A DNA stretch of 32,715 bases from Nitrospirota bacterium (lineage in GTDB: Bacteria; Nitrospirota; JACRHL01), in contig JAOUMB010000032.1 in assembly GCA_029881725.1 (NCBI GenBank), forward strand, positions 1 to 32,715, read 5' to 3'. Of the stretch, positions 25,550-32,715 are shown one piece after another (position 1 is the first letter of the stretch; every line of letters begins with the position of its first letter). The notes under the pieces were generated by a model. It searched no databases and was not told the origin of the DNA. It was given only the letters and a program-made list of their open reading frames with translations. A program made the translations under genes and the position numbers.

Positions 25550-26884
25550 ATGGTCGGCAGACAACCCATGCCCGTGAATAGAGCACAAAGCATGCCAACC
25601 GCCCCCCCAAAAAAGGGGGGAAGCACCCTGCTCGCGGCGGTTTGCTGGGGCACATTGCTGTTCGCCCACGCGGGAGCCGTGCTCGGCTGGGAGACCGTCG
25701 GCATCTGGTTTTACCCGCTTGTCTGGTGGCCCTACGTGATATTAATGGATCACCACGGAGCCCGTCTGGGGGTCCAAAAGCCACTACTCTCACCCCCCTC
25801 CCGGCTGCTGGGATTGGGCCTGCTTTCGGTGCCTTTCTGGCTGCTATTTGAATTACTCAACCTGCGCCTGGAGAACTGGTATTACGTCGGCGTGCCGGAA
25901 AACTGGCTACTGCGCAATACCGGTGCGGCGCTCTCTTTTGCCACCGTGCTGCCGCTGATGGCGGTCACCGCGGCCTGGTTGCGGACCGGCCTCCTGGGCG
26001 GTCGGGTGCGGGTGCCCCGGCTGCGCATCACTTCCGGAAGGCTGTTGGGGATGCGTCTGGGTGGCGGGTTGTTTCTGTTACTTCCCATGGTGTGGCCACA
26101 CCTCTTTTTCCCGCTGGTGTGGGGTTTTCTGGTGCTGTTGTTGGAGCCCGCCAATTACCAGGCCGGTCGCCCCTCGCTGCTGGCCGATCTGGAGCGTGGG
26201 GACGGGCGCCGTGTGGCCGCGCTGCTGAGCGCCGGGCTGATCTGCGGCGGACTGTGGGAGGGGTGGAATGTTCTGGCCTCTGCCCACTGGATCTACACGG
26301 TTCCGTGGTTGACCGAAACCAGGTGGTTCGAAATGCCTCCCCTGGGCTTCTTGGGATTTCCCATGCTGGCCCTGGAAGGTTTTGTATGCGTGCAGTGGAT
26401 GGCAGGAAACTGGCGCGAGGCGAGGAAACCGGCGCGGGGGTTCTCCATACTGCTTCTGATTGCCCTGTCCGTCTGCGGCCTGTGGGGGATGGACCGCTAC
26501 ACGGTGGATGCCCATACCCCGTCCATGGACAATGTGCGCCCCCTGAACGGTGAGCAAAGAGCCGCTCTGAAAGCCCACGGGGTGGTCACCGTGCGACAAC
26601 TGGCGGAACTGGACGATACGCATCTGGCGAGTCTGGGCGCTGCCGCCGGCATTGACGCCGGACACCTCACAATGGCCCGCGACTGGGCACGCCTGACCCG
26701 GCACCGGGGCTTGGGCGATATCCGAGCGGCCCGCTTGTGGGATGCGGGAATCACCCGCCAGACGCTGGCAATGTACACGCCGGAGGCCCTTACCCGAATA
26801 CTGGGGGATGCGGCGCCGCCCCGCCAACGGATCCGGGTCTGGCTGCATGCCGCACCCAAGGCGGTTGACCCAGCGGGGGGATGA
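25550..26884 (+). CDS. Multi-pass membrane protein with C-terminal DUF4332-like domain
   Basis: This protein of about 444 residues has roughly eight hydrophobic segments in the first 320 residues, with conserved-looking loops such as WPYVILMDHH, FELLNLRLENWYYVG and GLWEGWNVLASAHWIY. The last 105 residues (from about PLNGEQRAALK) form two helix-hairpin-helix-like units, with LTRHRGLGDIRAARLWDAGI typical of DUF4332, a domain related to DNA-binding HhH folds. I do not know the function. The start is uncertain: ATG 25550, 25568 and 25592 are all in frame and none has a clear Shine-Dalgarno. It ends six bases before the convergent patatin gene. Confidence 0.75.
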   Translation: MVGRQPMPVNRAQSMPTAPPKKGGSTLLAAVCWGTLLFAHAGAVLGWETVGIWFYPLVWWPYVILMDHHGARLGVQKPLLSPPSRLLGLGLLSVPFWLLFELLNLRLENWYYVGVPENWLLRNTGAALSFATVLPLMAVTAAWLRTGLLGGRVRVPRLRITSGRLLGMRLGGGLFLLLPMVWPHLFFPLVWGFLVLLLEPANYQAGRPSLLADLERGDGRRVAALLSAGLICGGLWEGWNVLASAHWIYTVPWLTETRWFEMPPLGFLGFPMLALEGFVCVQWMAGNWREARKPARGFSILLLIALSVCGLWGMDRYTVDAHTPSMDNVRPLNGEQRAALKAHGVVTVRQLAELDDTHLASLGAAAGIDAGHLTMARDWARLTRHRGLGDIRAARLWDAGITRQTLAMYTPEALTRILGDAAPPRQRIRVWLHAAPKAVDPAGG

Positions 26885-26897
26885 TTCCCGTCAACCG
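26862..26897. terminator. Dyad spanning two convergent stop codons
   Basis: An 8-bp perfect stem CGGTTGAC/GTCAACCG (26862-26869 with 26890-26897), with further GGG/CCC pairing inside the loop, spans the ends of the two convergent genes. It may act as a bidirectional terminator, but neither side has a T-run. Confidence 0.35.
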
Positions 26898-28132
26898 GCG
26901 CTGACCGGCAGTCCTCGCCCCACCTTTTCACGCTCGTTGGGACCCAGCACGCGCATGCCGCCGCTCTTGGGGCGCCAACGGAAACGCTCCAGGCCAACGG
27001 TCACCCCGCGTTTGGAAAACAGAGCCTTGTAGCGGTCGAAATTGGCCGCCAGATGCGCCACCGTGGACCGGTATCCATAGCGAAGCACGTCCAGCCGCGT
27101 GTCGTGCCCCATCACGTTCTGGGTAAACATGACGGTATCCTTCGGATCCGGCTCGATGATGGTGATGTCGATGCCGGGGAACATGGCCTCCTGCCGGCTT
27201 TTGGCGTGGCGCAGGCGCATGCTGGTGTTGATGCGCATGGCCTGGTCGGCGACGAACGCCATGCCCTTCTGTTTGATTCCCTTGCACAGGCCGTGACAGA
27301 CCGGAACGCATACGCTCTCCCGGTCGTTTTCCAGATGCACCACCGGATTGATCACCAGCACCAGCCCGGCTCCCTGATCCACAGCCACATTCATGTTGGC
27401 CACCCGGCCGGTGCCCCCGTCAATGTAGTCGGCACCATCGATGGTCACTGGCTGGAACAGCACCGGCACCGCCGACGAGGCCACCACGGCACGGCTGATC
27501 GGCACGTGGTTGGTTCCCTCGCCGCCAAACACCACGTAGCGGCCCGTATCCAGATTCAGGGCGGGCACATAGAGCGGACGCCGCAATTCACGGAAGTCAT
27601 CCGTCATCCCTTCGCCGGTGGCAAACCGGTTGCGCAGGGTGAGTTCCAGCGGTTCCAGGGTAAACAGGCCGGACGGAAGACTCTGCTGCACCGCGGCCAC
27701 CATGTCGAGCAGCGACGGAATCCCTTCCCGCCGCCAGGCACAACGGATCACCTCGCCGCCTGCGTCCCACAGGGAGGCGGCGGCCTTTTTTACCATCGGC
27801 CAGGTCTCCCCGGTACCGAAGGAGTAGATGTCCTTGCGGGTAAAGTTGTAGGGTGAGGCGCCGTCCCCGGCCACCGCATCATAGATCTCGCGCGGGGTGA
27901 CTCCGTTGGCCACCAGGGCGGCCACCGCCGAACCGGCGCTGGTACCCACGTAAAAATCAAATGTGGTGCTGGACAGTCCGGCCTCGAAGAATTCGTCCAG
28001 GGCGGTCAGTACCCCTACTTCGTACATCCAGCCGGGAATGCCGCCTCCGGCCAGTACCAGAGCGATTTGGGCTCCGGGCGCGCGGCGGGGCCGTGCGTTG
28101 GATGTGGGTGGCGGGCCGGGTGTGTCGGGCAT
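26891..28132 (-). CDS. Patatin-like phospholipase
   Basis: This 413-residue protein belongs to the patatin-like acyl hydrolases. The oxyanion loop is AGGGIPG (28-34), the nucleophile is Ser65 in GTSAG, and the catalytic Asp is Asp238 in YIDGG, so the Ser-Asp dyad is complete. A Pro-rich N-terminal stretch of about 20 residues precedes the domain. The C-terminal part (from about 330) contains MFTQNVMGHDTRLDVLRYGYRS and a basic end, without an evident second domain. It should hydrolyse acyl esters of phospholipids or related lipids. ATG 28132 has GGAGG four bases upstream. No signal peptide is seen, so it is probably cytoplasmic or injected by an unknown route. Confidence 0.9.
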   Translation of the reverse strand: MPDTPGPPPTSNARPRRAPGAQIALVLAGGGIPGWMYEVGVLTALDEFFEAGLSSTTFDFYVGTSAGSAVAALVANGVTPREIYDAVAGDGASPYNFTRKDIYSFGTGETWPMVKKAAASLWDAGGEVIRCAWRREGIPSLLDMVAAVQQSLPSGLFTLEPLELTLRNRFATGEGMTDDFRELRRPLYVPALNLDTGRYVVFGGEGTNHVPISRAVVASSAVPVLFQPVTIDGADYIDGGTGRVANMNVAVDQGAGLVLVINPVVHLENDRESVCVPVCHGLCKGIKQKGMAFVADQAMRINTSMRLRHAKSRQEAMFPGIDITIIEPDPKDTVMFTQNVMGHDTRLDVLRYGYRSTVAHLAANFDRYKALFSKRGVTVGLERFRWRPKSGGMRVLGPNEREKVGRGLPVSAG

Positions 28133-28296
28133 GCGTCCTCCAGACGATGGTACGGGCGGCGGACCAGGGGAAGCCGCGATACCCCCAATTCCTATCGGCC
28201 GAAACATACACCATATTGATTCAAATGTGGGCACCTGTTTGGCTGCCGGGGGCGGCTAGGGTATCCTCGCCGCTTACGTTTGGCAAAAGGCGGGAC

Positions 28297-29550
28297 ATGA
28301 AACTGCACAACCAGATTTTTCTGGCCATGGGGCTGGCGGTGGCGGCGGGGTTGCTGCTGCCGGAGGTGGTGACCCACCTGAAGTTCATCGGCGACCTGTT
28401 TCTGGGGGCGCTGAAAATGATCGTGGGGCCGCTGGTGTTCGCCTCGGTGGTGGTGGGCATGCTGTCGCTGGGCGACGTGCGCCACGCCGGGCGCATGGGT
28501 GGAAAAACCGTGGTCTATTTCCTGTCCACCACCTTCATGGCAGTGGGGGTGGGGCTGCTGATGGTCAATCTGATTCAACCCGGCGTGGGGGTGGACCTGT
28601 CCCAACTGGGGGGCGACGTGAAGCAGATTCGGGCCACCGAAATCGGCGTGGGGGCGTTTCTGGTGGAACTGGTCACCGGCATCTTCATGAATCCGTTTGC
28701 GGCACTGGCCCAGGGCAAGGTGCTGTCGATCATCGCATTCGCCCTGCTGCTGGGCGGCGTAATCACCACCCTGGGGGAGCGCGGCGAACCCCTGAGGCGC
28801 TTTTTTGAAAGCCTGAACGACGCCCTGATGGGCATGGTCCACGTGATTCTGTTTTTCACCCCCGCTGGCGTGTTCGCCCTGCTGGGCAACATCGTGGCCA
28901 AGAGTGGGGTGGAAATTTTCGCCGGTCTGGCCAAGTACGCCCTGGCGGTGGTGGCGGGGTTGGCGGTCCACGGCTTTTTGCTGCTGTTTCTGGTGCTGCC
29001 ACTGTTGGGGCGCATCCAGGCCGGGCACGTGGCCAAGGGCATGCGCGCCGCCTGGGCCATGGCGTTTTCCACCGCCAGTTCGTCGGCCACCCTCCCCCTG
29101 ACCATGGAGTGCGCCCGCGACAACGTGGGCGTGCCCGACCGCTCGGTGCGCTTCGTGCTGCCGCTGGGGGCCACCATCAACATGGATGGCACCGCCCTGT
29201 ACGAATCCGTCGCCGCCCTGTTCATCGCCCAGGCCTACGGCATTCACCTGGGGATTGGCGAACAGATGATCGTGTTCCTTACCGCCACCACCGCGGCCAT
29301 CGGCGCGGCGGGCATCCCGGAGGCGGGACTGGTGACCATGAGCCTGGTGCTGTCTTCCGTGGGCCTGCCGCTGGAGGGCATCGCCCTGATCCTGGCGGTT
29401 GACCGCATCCTCGACATGTGCCGCACCTGCGTCAACGTGGTGGGTGACTCCATTGGTTCGGTGGTGGTGGCACGTCTGGAGGGGCTGCCGTTCCACCCGC
29501 CGAAAGGGCAGGGTGGACATCCCGGGGGAAACCGTCCGGCCCCCTCCTGA
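28297..29550 (+). CDS. Dicarboxylate/amino acid:cation symporter (DAACS family)
   Basis: This 417-residue inner-membrane transporter belongs to the family of GltP, DctA and mammalian EAATs. The hallmark parts are present: the serine-rich HP1 tip FSTASSSATLPLT, TM7 GATINMDGTALYE, the HP2 tip AAIGAAGIPEAG, and TM8 DRILDMCRTCVNVVGD. The TM8 Arg (DMCRT) is the residue that contacts the side-chain carboxylate of acidic substrates in GltPh-type carriers, so glutamate, aspartate or a C4-dicarboxylate is more likely than a neutral amino acid. ATG 28297 has AAAGG six bases upstream. It is monocistronic and divergent from the patatin gene. Confidence 0.93.
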   Translation: MKLHNQIFLAMGLAVAAGLLLPEVVTHLKFIGDLFLGALKMIVGPLVFASVVVGMLSLGDVRHAGRMGGKTVVYFLSTTFMAVGVGLLMVNLIQPGVGVDLSQLGGDVKQIRATEIGVGAFLVELVTGIFMNPFAALAQGKVLSIIAFALLLGGVITTLGERGEPLRRFFESLNDALMGMVHVILFFTPAGVFALLGNIVAKSGVEIFAGLAKYALAVVAGLAVHGFLLLFLVLPLLGRIQAGHVAKGMRAAWAMAFSTASSSATLPLTMECARDNVGVPDRSVRFVLPLGATINMDGTALYESVAALFIAQAYGIHLGIGEQMIVFLTATTAAIGAAGIPEAGLVTMSLVLSSVGLPLEGIALILAVDRILDMCRTCVNVVGDSIGSVVVARLEGLPFHPPKGQGGHPGGNRPAPS

Positions 29551-29669
29551 ATCCACCCCATAACCCACCGGTTTTGTGCAGGTTTTCCACACCATTTTGT
29601 CAGATGCCAATCCGCCGGAAACCTGATATGGTGGATGTGGAGATACTAATTTCACATGGAGGGAACGCC

Positions 29670-30104
29670 ATGGCCGTGACGTGGGTTTTGGTAGCGGACA
29701 GCAGCCGAGCACGTATTTTTTCCAAGAACGGCAGCGGGGGATATAGGGAGGTGGCCGGGTTTATTCATCCCGAAAGCCGCATGCACGATCAGCAACTGAC
29801 CAGCGACCTGCCGGGCACCGCCGCCGGGCACGCCGGGTCCGAACGGCACGCGTTGGGCGAGAAAACGCCGCCCAAGCGCCATGAGGCGGTCACCTTTTCC
29901 AAACAGGTAACCAGTCACCTGGAACACGCCCGCACCAGCCGGGCCTTTGACAAACTGGCGGTGATCGCGCCGCCATCCTTTCTGGGCATGTTGCGGGAGC
30001 AGTACTCCCAGCCTCTGGCCGGAATGGTGAAACAGGAGGTCACCAAGAATATTGTCCAACTGGCACCTCGCGAGTTGATGCCGCATCTTCCCTCCCGTCT
30101 GTAG
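29670..30104 (+). CDS. Host attachment family protein (PF10116-like)
   Basis: This 144-residue soluble protein starts WVLVADSSRARIF and contains GHAGSERHALGEKTPPKRHEAVTFSKQV and FDKLAVIAPPSFLGMLRE, the typical features of the family first named in Agrobacterium for attachment to plant cells. Most members are in free-living bacteria and the name is historical; the fold resembles release-factor eRF1 domain 2 or baeRF-type proteins, by recollection. ATG 29670 is firm, with GGAGGG six bases upstream. A possible -10 TACTAA lies at 29644-29649. A strong terminator-like hairpin follows its stop by about 44 bases. Confidence 0.85.
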   Translation: MAVTWVLVADSSRARIFSKNGSGGYREVAGFIHPESRMHDQQLTSDLPGTAAGHAGSERHALGEKTPPKRHEAVTFSKQVTSHLEHARTSRAFDKLAVIAPPSFLGMLREQYSQPLAGMVKQEVTKNIVQLAPRELMPHLPSRL

Positions 30105-30147
30105 GGGGAACTTCGGCTGTCCCGGGGATTGTCCCGGGTGATATCCT

Positions 30148-30196
30148 GTGCGGGACCGGATCGGTAAATTACCGGAACCGGTCCCGCACTTTTTTT
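30148..30196 (+). terminator. Strong intrinsic terminator immediately before the DHOD gene
   Basis: A perfect 12-bp stem (30148-30159 with 30178-30189) is capped by a small inner hairpin CGGT/ACCG and followed by seven T (30190-30196). It ends only 11 bases before ATG 30208. It may simply end the upstream gene, or act as an attenuator in the leader of the next one. Confidence 0.9.
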
Positions 30197-30207
30197 ATGG
30201 CCGCACC

Positions 30208-31284
30208 ATGACCCTTTCCCCCACCTACGACATCACCAAAAGCTACGACGAAAATTACGCCGACGGGCCGTTCTTTTCCGGCGATCTGCCCCCCGCTCCC
30301 AAGGGGGAACCGGGCTACCGGTTTCTGGACTTTCCGGTCCATGCCCCCATCGGCGTGCCCGCCGGTCCCCTGCTGAACGCGAACTACATCGACCTGTACG
30401 CGCGGCTGGGGTTCGATCTGCCGGTTTACAAAACCGTGCGCTCCATCCAGCGGGCCTGTCACCCGGCCCCCAACTGCCTGTATCTGAAGGATGCGGGCAG
30501 CCTGACACCGGAGCGTTTTTCCGAACGGCTGGTGGCCACCGCCAAGGAGCCGGCGCACCCGGCGGACATCTCCATTACCAACTCCTTCGGCATGCCCAGC
30601 AAACAGCCGGACACCTGGATGGAGGACATGGAGAAGGCCCGCAACGGCATGGGTCCGGGACAGGTGTTTATCGCCAGTTGCGTGGGCACCCCGGGGGTGG
30701 CGGGCGGCGACCTGCCCGCCGATTACGCCCGCACCGCCGCCATGGCCCGCGAGGCCGGGGCCCAGGTGGTGGAAATCAACCTGAGCTGCCCCAATGTGAC
30801 CAGCGGCGAGGGCAGCATCTATACGGACAGCGAGTTCACCCAGCGGATCGCGCGCGAAACCGCTCGCGTTCTGGGGCCGGTGCCGCTGATGGTGAAGGTG
30901 GGCTACTACACCGACCCCAACGTGCTGGCCGAAGTGCTGCGGGCGGTGGCGCCGTTCGTGGCGGGCGTGGCGGGCATCAACACCCTGTCGTTCGAAGTGG
31001 TGGACGAGTCCGGCCAGCAGGCATTGCCCGGCGAAGGGCGCCTGCGCTCCGGCATCTGCGGTGCGGCCATCCGCGAATGCGGCCTGACCCAGGCACGCAC
31101 CATGGTGGAGATGAAGGCCGTCGAAAAATACGACTTCGCCATCGTTGGCGTGGGAGGCATCATGACTCCCGCCGACATCGACGCCTATCTGGCCGTGGGG
31201 GTGGATGCGGTGATGAGCGCCACCGGCGCCATGTGGGACCCGTATCTGGCAAAAAACTGGCGCACCACTCACGGTGTGGGCTGA
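30208..31284 (+). CDS. Dihydroorotate dehydrogenase family protein, class 1-like
   Basis: This 358-residue FMN TIM-barrel enzyme should oxidise dihydroorotate to orotate in pyrimidine synthesis. The signature EINLSCPN places Cys194 where class 1 enzymes have their catalytic base; class 2 enzymes have Ser. Other motifs are PIGVPAGPLLNANYI near the N-terminus, VYKTVRS, VPLMVKVGY and the phosphate-binding VGVGGIMTPADIDAYLAVGVDAVMSATGAM. It is longer than typical class 1A/1B enzymes (about 310), with an extra N-terminal 40 residues. A related FMN oxidoreductase of other specificity is possible. No other pyr gene is near. No Shine-Dalgarno precedes ATG 30208, which directly follows a terminator-type hairpin. 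Confidence 0.87.
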   Translation: MTLSPTYDITKSYDENYADGPFFSGDLPPAPKGEPGYRFLDFPVHAPIGVPAGPLLNANYIDLYARLGFDLPVYKTVRSIQRACHPAPNCLYLKDAGSLTPERFSERLVATAKEPAHPADISITNSFGMPSKQPDTWMEDMEKARNGMGPGQVFIASCVGTPGVAGGDLPADYARTAAMAREAGAQVVEINLSCPNVTSGEGSIYTDSEFTQRIARETARVLGPVPLMVKVGYYTDPNVLAEVLRAVAPFVAGVAGINTLSFEVVDESGQQALPGEGRLRSGICGAAIRECGLTQARTMVEMKAVEKYDFAIVGVGGIMTPADIDAYLAVGVDAVMSATGAMWDPYLAKNWRTTHGVG

Positions 31285-31298
31285 TCGGGGCGGAAGGC

Positions 31299-32093
31299 TT
31301 AGCCCAGCCCGAACAACCGGTTGGTATTCTCCGTGGTGGCCGCCACCATCTGTTCCGGCGTCACCTCCTTGATCTCCGCCAGCTTCTGGGCCACCAGGGT
31401 CACGTAGGCCGGTTCGTTGGTCTGGCCGCGAAACGGCACCGGGGCCAGATAGGGGCAGTCGGTTTCCACCAGAATCCGGTCCAGCGGCGCAATGGCCGCC
31501 ACGGCACGCACCTCGTCCGCCTTGTTGAAGGTGACGATGCCCGAAAACGACAGGTAATACCCCAGCGCCAACGCGGTTTTGGCCAGTTCCATGCCGGACG
31601 AATAACAGTGCATCACCCCGATCACATCGGGAAACTCGTTTAGAATTTCCGCCGTATCCTCCTCCGCCTCGCGGGTGTGGATGACCACCGGCAGCGAAAA
31701 CTCCCGCGCCAGTTCCATCTGCCGGCGCAACCAGTACCGCTGCACCTCCCGCGGGGAGTGATCGTAGTGGTAATCCAGGCCGATTTCCCCCACCGCCACG
31801 CAGTTGGCGTCGGCGCACAGGTCGCGCATTTCGGTCAGGTCGTTTTCCGAATGCTCCACCGCATCGTGGGGGTGCACGCCCACGGTGGCAAACACGTTGT
31901 CATACCGGGCGGCAATTTCCAGTGCCCGTTCCGAATCCACCCGCGTGGTGCCAATGGTGATGATCCGTTCCACCCCGTGCGCCCGCGCCCGCTCCAGCAC
32001 GGCGGCAATGTCATCGGCAAGCGGCGTCATGCCCAGGTGCGCGTGGGTGTCGATGATGCCGGGTAGCGTGGGTGCGGTTTTGGTTTTGCTCAT
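31299..32093 (-). CDS. TatD family metal-dependent hydrolase / DNase
   Basis: This 264-residue TIM-barrel protein has the complete TatD metal site: His17 and His19 (DTHAHLG), Glu103 (GEIGLDYH), His139 (VIHTRE), His162 (MHCYSS) and Asp212 (ETDCPYLAP). Members are 3'-5' exonucleases or DNases, some tied to DNA repair; specificity of this one is open. ATG 32093 fits the family. A promoter candidate ends eight bases upstream, so the message may be leaderless; the alternative start at 32120 would lie upstream of that promoter's start site. It converges on the DHOD gene with 14 bases between the stops. Confidence 0.92.
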   Translation of the reverse strand: MSKTKTAPTLPGIIDTHAHLGMTPLADDIAAVLERARAHGVERIITIGTTRVDSERALEIAARYDNVFATVGVHPHDAVEHSENDLTEMRDLCADANCVAVGEIGLDYHYDHSPREVQRYWLRRQMELAREFSLPVVIHTREAEEDTAEILNEFPDVIGVMHCYSSGMELAKTALALGYYLSFSGIVTFNKADEVRAVAAIAPLDRILVETDCPYLAPVPFRGQTNEPAYVTLVAQKLAEIKEVTPEQMVAATTENTNRLFGLG

Positions 32094-32101
32094 AGGGGCC
32101 A

Positions 32102-32131
32102 AGTTTAGGGGCCGCCCCACAGATCGAGCAA
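32102..32131 (-). promoter_or_regulatory. Promoter directly upstream of the TatD gene
   Basis: Reading leftwards there is TTGCTC (32131-32126), an 18-base spacer and TAAACT (32107-32102). Eight bases then separate the -10 from ATG 32093, so transcription would start at or very near the start codon. Confidence 0.5.
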
Positions 32132-32297
32132 GCGCCGCGTTACGATCGGCAACGGGGAGTGCGGTTCCGCACGAAAACCGCCCGCCCCGTTGGTGCCACC
32201 TTTCATCCGCGGCTTCCGGGTGGGGCGGGGTATTTCAAAGAGCTGTTGGCCCCCACCATTCACCGGGATGGCCTGGGGGGTGGCACCTGCGGCCAGG

Positions 32298-32680
32298 CGG
32301 CACGGCGATTCCCGCGTCATGGTGGCCGACTCCTGCGCGTCCGGCGGCGCGCATCTGGCGCTGCTGGCGATTGATGCGGTTGTGGGGATGCCCCGCTTCG
32401 TAAAAACAACCTGTTATCCATCGTGAAGCCCGTGGTGCGTGGGGCATTCTGGGGGCGCGGACGGGGGGAAATCGTGCTACTTCGCTTCGCAAACAGCAAA
32501 GCTAAACCGTGGCCCACGGTAAACCACCGGGCATAACCAACTGACAACGTGGCATTTTTGGCCGTTTGTGGGCACGGCCGATTTATTTCGCACAAAATCG
32601 GATGAAAGCTCATAACAGATTGTTTTTAAATTAAAAATCGCGTTTGTGGTTGCTAAATGAAACACGGTGAAAATTAACGG
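32298..32680 (-). repeat. Right copy of the long inverted repeat
   Basis: This is the inverted partner of 1-383, with 32680-32341 matching 1-340 without gaps. Differences are substitutions scattered over all codon positions of every frame. The hairpins and the 15-base palindrome are kept, the latter with its centre base changed from C to G. Beyond 32680 the sequence continues for 35 bases to the window end, including AACCGGTT, so this copy or its flank is slightly more complete than the left one. No transposase or integrase gene accompanies either copy. Confidence 0.9.
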
Positions 32681-32715
32681 TTTCCGCGCGCAGAACCGGT
32701 TGTTTTTGTGGAATA

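Noticed and set aside
28192-29712. 506-codon open frame opposite the symporter gene
   Set aside because: Its His/Gln-rich composition is what antisense reading of a hydrophobic transporter gives; the plus-strand gene has all family motifs.

Overview
The window reads as about 32 kb of GC-rich chromosome from a Gram-negative bacterium, most likely in or near the Pseudomonadota. The grounds are outer-membrane-type lipoproteins (RlpA, CsgG-like, cyclophilin), an NnrS protein, a bifunctional ManC, a heteromeric class I fumarase, an aroQ-efp-accB-accC-thiE block, and a split pair of tRNA-CCA-end enzymes. I cannot place it more precisely. Coding density is high and the 32 protein genes look intact. 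I see no tRNA, rRNA, CRISPR, phage or transposase gene.

Layout. (1) 1-383 is a repeat whose inverted copy closes the window at 32298-32680; the first 340 bases align without a gap at roughly nine bases in ten. (2) 384-1119 has no convincing gene but holds a candidate structured RNA on the minus strand (about 708 to 453), from a weak promoter to a good intrinsic terminator. (3) 1120-2334 is nnrS. (4) 5140-2325 (minus) is a four-gene run: TetR regulator, sulfotransferase, NTF2-like protein, sulfotransferase. (5) 5637-10079 (plus) holds an unrecognised secreted protein, a predicted CC-adding tRNA nucleotidyltransferase, and a TetR/DUF4442 pair with a clear operator. (6) 10448-12994 is manC facing a CsgG-like lipoprotein, with a bidirectional terminator between them.

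(7) About 17663-13148 (minus) is a probable operon: helical-repeat protein, Roadblock protein, aroQ, efp, accB, accC, thiE. It combines shikimate-pathway, translation, fatty-acid and thiamine functions. (8) 17813-23847 (plus) holds a secreted nuclease, a DUF4149 membrane protein, RlpA, both fumarase subunits, and an 886-residue DHH-CBS-CBS-nucleotidyltransferase. (9) 25474-23832 (minus) is a pair of exported cyclophilins, one with two domains. (10) 25550-32093 holds a membrane protein with a DUF4332-like tail, a patatin-like lipase, a dicarboxylate/amino-acid symporter, a host-attachment-family protein, a class 1-like dihydroorotate dehydrogenase and a TatD hydrolase.

Most worth a second look: the inverted terminal repeat; the structured-RNA candidate; the CC-adding/A-adding enzyme pair, inferred from loop length; the duplicated sulfotransferases, one of which has lost its PAPS-loop lysine; and a strong terminator 11 bases upstream of the dihydroorotate dehydrogenase start. 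I find no single large new system such as a defence island or biosynthetic cluster. All functions are inferred from sequence by eye.
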